64,000 bases of DNA from Tenodera sinensis (lineage: Eukaryota > Arthropoda > Insecta > Mantodea > Mantidae). The translations under genes and the position numbers were made by a program. Positions 56,283 to 64,000 of this stretch are shown here, in pieces. The stretch is taken from contig CM060961.1 of the NCBI GenBank assembly GCA_030765045.1, positions 139,115,564 to 139,179,563 of the forward strand, written 5' to 3'. The notes under the pieces were generated by a model that did not search any database, had not been told where the DNA came from, and saw only the letters and a list, made by a program, of their open reading frames with translations. The stretch's first letter is position 1. The number at the start of each line of letters is the position of its first letter.

Positions 56283-56640
56283 TTAAAAATATTGAAGCCC
56301 TCGATGTAGGACCAGGAATTTGATCCTCTTTGAAAATAGGTGTCGAAGATGTCTTACCATTTGAATGCCGTCGAAATATAGCAGACATTCAGTACCGTCA
56401 ACACATCCGCACGTAAGAGCATACAACTGCTCTGAGAAATGAGAAAGTGCTGTAAAACTTCTGGGTCTCACAACTGTGTTTTTGAAGTCTGGCACTAAAA
56501 CAAATTTTGCTTGGTGTCATAAACTTTACGAGTGAAACAGCAAAGTTGTCTCCATTGGTTCCGTTGGGTTCCCTCCACAACTTATGCAACATATCCTGGA
56601 GCTTCCCAGATTCAAACAAACATTTGAAGATACAGCCATG
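56283..56640 (-). pseudogene. Possible frameshifted coding remnant, unidentified
   Basis: Two overlapping minus-strand frames read as one protein if a shift is allowed near 56490: first CIFKCLFESGKLQDMLHK and NFAVSLVKFMTPSK, then PDFKNTVVRPRSFTALSHF, YALTCGCVDGTECLLYFDG and KRIKFLVLHRGLQYF. The composition is protein-like in both, and they meet at the same point, which is suggestive. I recognise no family. It may be a fossil gene or transposon exon; a SINE at 56625 cuts its upstream side. Confidence 0.25.
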
Positions 56641-56820
56641 TCCAAAGTCTCGTTGGATAGATGCTGGGCTACTGATCCCAGGTCGCGGGTTCAAACCCGG
56701 TCCAAAAGATGGTTTTTAAGTGTGCCTAAAAGCGACAGCCCAATGTCAGTAAATTTACTGGCGCGTAAAAGAACTCCTAAGAGACGATTTTCCCGCATCT
56801 GATATGATTCTGGCAATCGA
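56625..56820 (+). mobile_element. tRNA-derived SINE, type F
   Basis: ttggatagatgctgggctac, then B box cgggttcaaacccgg, gatggtttttaagtgtgcct, gcgacagcccaatgtcagta and tggcgcgtaaaagaactcct. The cgtaaaagaact block is shared with type C. Confidence 0.7.
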
Positions 56821-56824
56821 TAGT

Positions 56825-57333
56825 GTCGTTAACATACAAAATACATAATACTTAAACATATAAACTCTCAAATTTACGATGTTTCAAACCATGACGTAAT
56901 GGCGTTGCGAATTAGAGGCTTCATAATGGAGTGGTCTATTACGTTTCAGTATATAGTTATAACTCTTTCAAAATGTAAAGTACTTTAATATAACTCTTTA
57001 ATAAACACCTCTACACGCCTGAAAAGAGCAAGTCAACATTTTTGCAAGGTCTAGTATTAGTGAGATATAATTCCCCAAAACCATTCTAACTCGCTCATTT
57101 CAAACTCGTTAAGGATAATCAAAGTCGAAATTGAATCAAAATTGTCATCCCACAGAGAATCGTGCAGCATCTTTTCATTTCAAATTTGAATCCTTTCTTC
57201 CAAGTAAAGATACCATCCAAGCGCATTTTATATGATATGAATAAATTCTAAAGGAACTTAGAATCACTAATCTTGTTGTAAAAGAGAATAACAGTTTTCT
57301 AATAGTCTGTAACATTCCACAAAGCAGATAACA
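56825..57333. other. Unassigned AT-rich sequence
   Basis: Nothing recognised. Confidence 0.4.
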
Positions 57334-57334
57334 A

Positions 57335-57445
57335 AACGCATTTTTAGAAATAAAATCCGAGTGTAAGTCCCAGTCTATTTGTCTTTATGTCTGTGAGGAG
57401 CATAACTCAAAAACGGAAGGTCGGTTAGATACCAAACTGTAACTT
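57335..57445 (-). mobile_element. R1 fragment around the microsatellite site
   Basis: aaaacgcatttttagaaat, a short ccagtctatttgtctttatg in place of the GT tract, and gcataactcaaaaacggaag followed by gtcggttagataccaaa. Confidence 0.75.
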
Positions 57446-57559
57446 ATAAACTGTGTTTACAAGTTTCCTTGTAACTGTGACTATTATACCTAGTGGTTAT
57501 TATATTGGTGGCTGATAGTTAGGAAAGCTGGAACACCTAAGCTAAGGCGTGTTGCAGGA

Positions 57560-57720
57560 GATTAGAGCTATTAAGGTCAAGGATTAGAAGGACCAAGCAG
57601 CAAATAGAGAAGTCTGGAGGACTATCTTCAAGAAGGCCAGGGTCTGTAATGGGTGTCGTGCCATGTTTGATGATGGTGACGACGACGATGATGATTTTAT
57701 AGCAGTTATTGCAATGAACC
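57560..57720 (+). pseudogene. LINE C-terminal tail remnant
   Basis: A frame gives DQAANREVWRTIFKKARV then CNGCRAM, followed by an Asp-rich run from gatgatg repeats. R.WR.I.K.A then a short Cys tail is typical of the very end of RTE-like LINE ORFs. Only about 40 codons remain. Confidence 0.5.
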
Positions 57721-57724
57721 TTTG

Positions 57725-58270
57725 TGTACATGCTAATGATTTGGTGTTACTATACATTTGAAGAATGTATCTTTATAATTGTAGAACTTATAAATATCAT
57801 CTATGTGTACCCTCAGATAATATTCACATCTATAATCCCTTAAATACATAAAGTGCTTGAAACTTATGTTAATCATTCTAAGATCTATTACTCAACGCGT
57901 GCTCTAAATTGTTCTTAATTCCATGGTTAACAATCCCATGTTCTTGCCTTTTGTTCAGCATTGTCTGCGTCGTCACACTAATGACTGTTTTACCCTGAGT
58001 TGGAGCAAACTCTAGCTGATACACGTCTACCTGCTACACGGAATGATCGGTTGGCGAACATTTTGTTTCAGAATTTGCTTTAGCAATTGATTTGATTTAT
58101 CCCGCTACAAGTGCTGTAGGTCGCAGAAATACTAAGCACGGTAAATAATTCTGTACTACTGTAAAATACGACGGGAAAGATGGGAATTTTAGAAATGCGC
58201 GCTTTTTTTATTTAAATCCGTTTACATGACTACCCCTACCAACTTTCTTACATAGTGTTATCAAATCTTA
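57725..58270. other. Unassigned sequence
   Basis: Possibly upstream LINE sequence but no motif is readable. Confidence 0.35.
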
Positions 58271-58274
58271 AAGC

Positions 58275-58845
58275 TACACAACACTTTTAAGGCCACTCTT
58301 ACTATATGCCTGCCCAATTTGGGGAGGAGTTAGTACTACAGAAATTAAACGCATCCAAACATCTCAAAACAAAATCTTACGTATCTCAACTGATGCGCCA
58401 TGGTTTATCAGAAACAGTTAACTGCACAGAGAAACTGGAAACAGTACCATTCAACAGTCAATTTCTTCACTAGTGGAACTGATGCGCCATGGCTTGTCAG
58501 AAACAGTTAACTGCACAGAGAAACTGGAAACAGTACCATTCAACAGTCAATTTCTTCACAAGCCGAACAGTTTTACAGCAATCTAAAGAACGTCCCTGAA
58601 TCTATTCACTACTCTCTTGGCAGAAAATCTAGCGTTCCAACCCACATCAAGAGTCGTGTACCACTGGACCAGTTATTACAGCAACACCTGATTTAATTGC
58701 AACTAATACTGTCAGTGAGGGGCCCAATGGAGTTTACCTCATTTCAATGTTATCTATTATATTTTATTTATTGTTATGTGTATTTCAACAATGGCCTATA
58801 GAGCATACATGCGGTAATCGATCAATAAATCATTAAAAAAAACTT
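58275..58845 (+). pseudogene. Jockey-like LINE 3' end with poly-A
   Basis: From 58275 the frame reads YTTLLRPLLLYACPIWGG, then TEIKRIQTSQNKILRI and STDAPWFIRN, the conserved C-terminal reverse-transcriptase segment of Jockey-type LINEs (L.RP...YA.P.W......I..IQ.QNK.LR.....PW..RN). It is interrupted by a stop at HRETGNS and by an 89-bp tandem duplication. The 3' untranslated part ends in aataaatcattaaaaaaaa, so this is a 5'-truncated insertion with its poly-A end. Confidence 0.85.
58388..58561 (+). repeat. 89-bp tandem duplication inside the LINE
   Basis: aactgatgcgccatgg, gaaacagttaactgcacaga and accattcaacagtcaatttc occur twice, 89 bp apart, differing at about 3 positions. The unit is not a multiple of three, so it shifts the frame. 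Confidence 0.95.
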
Positions 58846-58849
58846 AAGG

Positions 58850-59862
58850 CTGCTAATTACTATCTGAAACACAACTTTCCATCTGTGGCATTGCTCAATC
58901 CTAAGAAAACAATCGTCAATCTAATTTTCAGAATTTTCACAGCTTGACTCTACCCTAACTGAATTCCAGATACCGTAAGCTAATTGCCTCCTCTAAACAG
59001 CCTTATACCAATTGCCTCTCCTTAACACGGAAGTCTTTAATGACCTCATGAAATTTCACATTGCCTAGACAATCTCTCTAACTCATGGTTATGTCACTAT
59101 GCATTGATTTTAACATATGGGAGTTATTTATTTCCCTATCATGTCTTCATAAATTTACAGATCTTGCCCTCAACAATTCCAGTATCAAGAACTAGGTTGG
59201 TTAGAGATATCGTTGTGTACGAACTCGTTTAGCTACCTATACCTACTTACACTCTGCTACTGTTTTGTTTTCGTTTCTTTTTAAGCGTTAGGTTTTGTTC
59301 TGTTTCTGAATCCGTCAAGTTTTAGAAGGGACACACTCATACAGATGTATAACAGGTAGTTTCATTTACCTGAAGCCCAATAGTCGAAAAAAGAGTTAAT
59401 CTCATTCAAAAACAAAAATAATAATTATGCTGTCAATTATAATTAATTAACCACAACGTTTTAAACTCATGTCTATTCCCTAACTGATATTCCCTAATTG
59501 GCTACTTGGTGACATAAATATCCAGAACCATATAAAAAGATATTAAGGTTCAGCCAGTGTAGCTCCTAAAATGAGAATTCTCAAAATAGATTGCTTTAAC
59601 ATCACTGGAAGATCCTTCCCGCGAATAAAAATAGAAGACTCTAGGGGATCTTTCCCCACGTAGAGTATAACGAAATACTGGACTCGACTTTCCCATGGGT
59701 AATAGAAACAGCACCAGCATGCAAAGCAGGAAAACTAAGAGCGGGAGTGAAAACAGCCTTTGAAACAGGGAAAATACTTTTGCTCATCCTGGGCAGTCTG
59801 GGTTAGGGAAGTTTACTACTTTCTTGACCTATATCTACTTGATCTTTAATTACAGAAAATAA
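58850..59862. other. Unassigned AT-rich sequence
   Basis: Nothing recognised. Confidence 0.4.
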
Positions 59863-59867
59863 CTCTA

Positions 59868-59868
59868 A

Positions 59869-59948
<80 letters not shown>
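59868..59948. repeat. (GT)n microsatellite
   Basis: About 40 perfect units; no R1 homology around it. Confidence 0.97.
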
Positions 59949-59953
<5 letters not shown>

Positions 59954-60184
59954 TGAGTTTCCATAAGTGATTATCTTAAAATCTCCCACACAAAGTATAC
60001 AATGGATTAATTTGTAAATATCTATAAAAATAATTAAACCAATGGCTGCGACTTCAACGGAGCTTTAAAGTACACCCAGTATCTTTTTTTATTATTTATT
60101 TATTTTATTTTTTGAAACCATATAGGTAGATAAACTAAATCAAGATTTTGAATTCTGGAAAAGTATAAAAGAATGGATATAAGC

Positions 60185-60295
60185 TGGCCTCGTAGCTCAG
60201 TCGGAAGAACACCTGCGAAAAGCTCCGGGTTCGATTCCCGTTTGGAGAGTGAAAATGTTTCTTTAGTCAAGGTTACCCCCCCCCCCCCCCCCCCA
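60185..60295 (+). mobile_element. SINE type D head plus poly-C
   Basis: A box tagctcagtcggaagaac, B box gggttcgattcccg, then atgtttctttagtcaaggtt and a C run (about 60276-60294). It looks like a tRNA for 55 bases but lacks an acceptor partner, so it is a SINE head. Confidence 0.7.
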
Positions 60296-60409
60296 AAGTT
60301 AAAACCATGAATTAGAGCGAGAATGAGGGTGTGATTTAATGTATAAAATCCAAAATAAGTTCACAATCCCAATGATAATTGTATACGAATTAACAATTTG
60401 CTTTTATCG

Positions 60410-60520
60410 CAGTCAAGACCGAGAATATAGAGAATGTATATCGAACCCGCGACTTCCCGAATGTGGGCCACAGACTTTACCGCTGGAGCTGTCCTGCTCA
60501 GTAACCATGACTTAATAGTC
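60410..60520 (-). mobile_element. SINE type A head, reverse
   Basis: Minus strand: actgagcaggacagctccag, cggtaaagtctgtggcccac and B box gcgggttcgatatac. The body is not recognisable. Confidence 0.65.
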
Positions 60521-60539
60521 GAAATCTGCTGTGTTACAT

Positions 60540-61375
60540 GCACAGGACTTTCTCTACCACTATCCTTTACGTATTAAACGGCTGAAAACGATTGTTACGA
60601 AAACTTGTCTATCAACAACTTGTTAATAGAGACAAACCTGAAATAGTTACATTACATATTTCATTGTAGATACAGGCATAATAGAGTAAGCGGAATCCAT
60701 AATCAGATGTTTAAAGCTAGCCAGTAAATATTCTTTCTATGACATCGCAAGAAACAACTGAGCTCTTTAAAAATCACAGCCATTTTGAGAATTTCAAAAT
60801 ATAATAGCTGACATCTCGGAATGGATAATACCTCAAAAAGTGTATATAAAACAAACGGTGTTTTAAAGTGATCCATGTTTTTATGTATTATGCTAACGTC
60901 TGTCCCATAGTGTTTACCAATTATTACAAGGTATAAAGAATTACTTCCGAAATCGGAGGGTTTCGTAGATTGTTACCAGGAAGTTTAAGATACGCCTTTT
61001 TGATGCTTAAATAGCTTAAATGTATCGTATTTTATTCAAATCTTTAGTCATTTTTGAGAACATTAAAAACGCAGGAAAATATGTCATGTAAACGGTAGTT
61101 TGCGTTAGGGGGATTTTCATGAAAATCTTCGTGTTACATTATCGGAAGACCTTGAACTTAAATTAGTTTGGCATTTCGACATTTCAATTTTGATTATGCT
61201 GTTCACAGACATAGACACACAGACAGACAGACAGACAAAGACACAGACATATACGCGACCTTTTCCTAAAAGTTTTTATTTAATTATTTATTTATTACTC
61301 AGGGAACTTAAAATGTGTATCTTTATATCGGGTATTTTCAGTGGGATGCAATACTCTTACCTACCAGGTACGTAG
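60540..61375 (+). mobile_element. R1 interspersed repeat, diverged, near full length
   Basis: gactttctctacc at the start, then caaaatataatagctga, tcatttttgagaacattaa, catgtaaacggtagtttgcg, gattttcatgaaaatcttcg, tgaacttaaattagtttgg, a cagacagacagacagac tract at the microsatellite site, cgaccttttcctaaaag and gatgcaatactcttacctac at the end. Confidence 0.7.
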
Positions 61376-61782
61376 GACATTTGGGAAACGAAGTCCTTCG
61401 CTGATGTTTTCATATACCCTCGTATAGATTGTGTATTACGGCCAATTTAGCTAAGGTAAATTGTCTTTAAATCGATAATCCATGTTACGTTATGATGTGA
61501 TGTGATGCATTATTCTTTTACGAATAATAACCTGCTGGTTTTGTAATGACTTACTAAATTTAACTGGACGAGAATGTAAAACTCTTACAATGAGATCATG
61601 CTGTCGGAGCTTTGGAGAAGCACATAGTATATTCTCTGAGATATTTCATATTTTCCTCATGAACATATGCAGTTTTCACTTCTGACGAATTTGGCATAGT
61701 TAAAATGTGTTTTGATTATATGTAATCAACTTCCATTTTATTTAGGTAAGTCATTTTCATACCACCAAGATGTAAATTTACT

Positions 61783-61905
61783 TTCTAAAACTAAACTAAA
61801 CCCTGGCGCAAAGTCCATGAAGGGCCAAGTCCTACCGCCCAGCTGCTGCGTCCCCCACCTTTACCCACTACAGGCGTCATTGGTGAGGTGGTCAAATTTA
61901 CCTTC
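61783..61905 (-). repeat. GC-rich dispersed module, reverse
   Basis: Minus strand: caccaatgacgcctgtagtg, ggtgggggacgcagcagctg, cttcatggactttgcgccag and ggtttagtttag. The plus-strand counterpart is at 63120-63228. Confidence 0.8.
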
Positions 61906-61959
61906 TGATTGATTAATCTTACTCTCACTTTCCTCTTTTTTTTCTCTCTCTCTTCGTTT

Positions 61960-62400
61960 TACGTCATCTACGGCCACGTTAAGCAAACCCACTGTATTTA
62001 TATTCATTTCTTCTTTCCTTTTTCCTTTCTATCTTTCTAAAATTTCTTCATCTTGTCACTGATTTCTCTTCTTTCTTCTTGTAGTTGTTTTCTTCATTCT
62101 TTTTCAACTGGAAACCTTCGAAATTTTGTACTAACTTTCTTCACTTTACTCTTCCTGTAGATATTATTTCTTCTGTTAATTCCACTTCATTTAAGTCTCT
62201 CCTTATTCCTAGCATCCATACTAAACTTCGTATAACAGCTTGAAAATGTAATTTGTAAGTCTATCCATTCTCATTAAATGACCGAACCATCTTATCCTTC
62301 TTTTCTTGATTATACCTGAAATCGTTTCACGTTCTTTACTTTTATGTAGGTCTTCAATTTTCATGAATCTAAACTCTTTTTGTTGTTATAGCTATTTTTA
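61960..62400 (-). pseudogene. LINE reverse-transcriptase C-terminal remnant
   Basis: Minus-strand reading from about 62340 gives SKERETISGIIKKRRIRWFG then HLMRMDRLTNYIFKLL before a stop at 62221. The R.RW.GH..RM motif is a hallmark of the post-RT region in many insect LINEs. Further down another frame resumes with ELTEEIISTGRVKWRKLV and NFEGFQLKKNEEN. The pyrimidine-rich plus strand at 61920-62110 is the complement of its Lys-rich end. Confidence 0.75.
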
Positions 62401-62401
62401 A

Positions 62402-62940
62402 TGAACACCCTTTAACCGGGTAAGTCATATGCGGACGATGAGTAAAATGGGTGCAACACAAACGAGTTCAAACGAGCCTTTGGTCCATAGTGCCTTTTGT
62501 TTCCTGACATTTATCTTTAGGGGAAGGGAAAACTCCGAGAAAAAAACTTGACTGCTAGAGTAATCGCTTTCCCATTACTTATTCTAAGGTGTGTAGCTCC
62601 GGAATTATTCAAGTTATCTTCATGAAAATTAACTAACATAACATGGAGATATCTATTAATCAGGAAACACAATTATTGTTTAAATTTCACATGTTTGTCA
62701 CTACCAGTTATATTAGTTACTTGTTTTAACTGTATATACTTCTGATTATAATTGCGCTTTTCACCTAATGCTATTATGTTAGAGGTCTCATAATTACGCA
62801 ACCCATTTTAAATAATTTCAGAATTAACCCGAACCACCAATTTTAATGTGGGGTCAGTTGCCTTTAAATTAGACATTTTATTTATAAAAACTCAAAAGTA
62901 AAACTATTTTAGCATGCATTTTTATTAAAGCAGGTAGTAG
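62402..62940. other. Unassigned AT-rich sequence
   Basis: Nothing recognised. Confidence 0.4.
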
Positions 62941-62944
62941 ATAT

Positions 62945-63228
62945 GTATAGCATGGGGATTTTATCCCCTCTGGGAGGTCTGGAACGGGGTGCACTCAGCC
63001 TCGTTAGGTCCCGGGGGGACCAATTGAGGAGCTACTTGATGGAGATGTAGCGGCCCCAGGTCGAGAAGACCGCATAACTGGCCGGAAGGGCTCGGGTGCT
63101 GACCACGTCCCACCCTCCAGTACTGCACCTCACCAATGACGCCTGTAGTGGCAGAGGTGGGGGACGCAGCGGCTGGGCGGTAGGCCTTAGCCCTTCATGG
63201 GCTGTTGCGCCGGGGTTTAGTTTAGTAG
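62945..63228 (+). repeat. GC-rich dispersed module, forward
   Basis: cctcgttaggtcccggggg, ggagatgtagcggccccagg, cgagaagaccgcataactgg, caccaatgacgcctgtagtg, cccttcatgggctgttgcgc and ggggtttagtttag. The last 110 bp match 61783-61905 in inverse orientation. The GC content contrasts sharply with flanking sequence. Probably a SINE or LINE 5' module; the 72-codon frame on its minus strand is read-through. Confidence 0.75.
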
Positions 63229-63289
63229 GTATGTATACATTAACAAGCATGCATCTAGATATACTAGGAACAAATTTCGTGTAATTCTG

Positions 63290-64000
63290 TCAAAGAAAAG
63301 CTAACAGTCAAGGGGGGAAAAGCATTTTTAAAAATGCGCACCTGTCATGCGTACTAAATTTATAGACTTTAAATATTTGTAATTTCAGCAACATGGGCGA
63401 AAAATATCCTTGATGACAAATTTTGAAGTGTTACCGATCTAATCCAGAAGAACGAAAAACTTGAGTTTTTCATGGTAAACTTATTTTATCACCCCATTTC
63501 TGAGTAAGTCAATCTAACCGAAATTAGCACGCAGGATCTCTTAAATGTGAAACAGACCGCTACTCCTAGACCAATGAGGTAGACTAAAATGATCTTTTTA
63601 ATGAAATTAAATCCATCCCCAAGAAAAATCACTAAACAATCCTTAATACCTAACGCACGTAGTCCAATGAAACCAAAATGTTTCCGTTGGTTTAGTAAAT
63701 ATTAATTATATTATTTACAGAAATTAAACATAGAAATTACCGCCAATGATGACCCATTTTATGTAACACAGGGAAACAAGCGATTTCTAGAAAATCATAT
63801 CCACAAATGATTATTTCTGTCAGTCTATGATGTATATGGTCGACTTTTTGTAAGATTTCACTGAAATAGCATTTCTCTGTGTATAAACTATATCAGAGGA
63901 AGCGAAAGTTCTCCACGATAATACAATACTGCATACCGATAAGGCGGTGAGGATTCCTCACCCATTCGTACGGGCCTAATTCTAAGTGTGACTTCTTTTT
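63290..64000. other. Unassigned AT-rich sequence
   Basis: Nothing recognised up to the window edge. Confidence 0.4.

Noticed and set aside
60186..60258. tRNA gene
   Set aside because: Good A and B boxes, but no acceptor-stem partner; the sequence continues like type D SINEs at 34785 and 53545.

Overview
This window looks like a repeat-rich intergenic (or very large intronic) stretch of an arthropod nuclear genome, most likely an insect with a large genome. I infer this from insect-type mariner and hAT transposase remnants, several tRNA-derived SINE families, LINE remnants, solo LTRs, long microsatellites and AT-rich unique sequence. A polyneopteran such as a cockroach, termite or stick insect would fit, but the sequence does not settle the species. 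I find no intact protein-coding gene, no rRNA, no convincing tRNA gene and no CRISPR array. Nearly all long open frames are transposon fossils, microsatellite read-through or SINE read-through.

Layout. 1-5 kb: a 0.7-kb palindromic TA-flanked MITE (2356-3053), a mariner-like transposase tail, and two tandem copies of a repeat I call R1. 7-10.5 kb: a decayed hAT element, a nearly 1-kb foldback palindrome and a SINE, abutting end to end. 12-14 kb: a solo LTR with target duplications and a SINE. 14.5-19.3 kb: R1 copies and an 801-bp hAT derivative with a perfect 8-bp target duplication. 20-25 kb: a tRNA-like palindrome, a pogo/Tigger-like pair of ends enclosing an R1 copy, a segment with a paralogue at 38.7-39.3 kb, and a long SINE. 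25.5-28 kb: an unexplained 217-codon open frame and SINE variants. 31-36 kb: R1 copies, a dead mariner abutting one R1 end, and a 1.9-kb element with 37-bp inverted ends and a broken ORF. 36.8-41 kb: SINEs and a reverse-strand LTR. 43-51.4 kb: R1 copies, an LTR plus primer-binding-site fragment, LINE fragments and a 300-bp ATT tract. 51.7-57.7 kb: another solo LTR, then a nest of SINEs inside R1 remnants. 57.5-63.3 kb: LINE tails, R1, and an inverted pair of GC-rich modules.

The most distinctive feature is R1, at least 16 full or partial copies of a roughly 0.8-0.9-kb interspersed repeat with no coding capacity that I can see. Copies sit in both orientations and most carry a CA/GT-type microsatellite at the same internal position. 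One copy (50610-51395) has a clean internal inversion of about 150 bp. I cannot match R1 to a named family from memory. Nothing here forms a functional pathway; the window records layered transposition.
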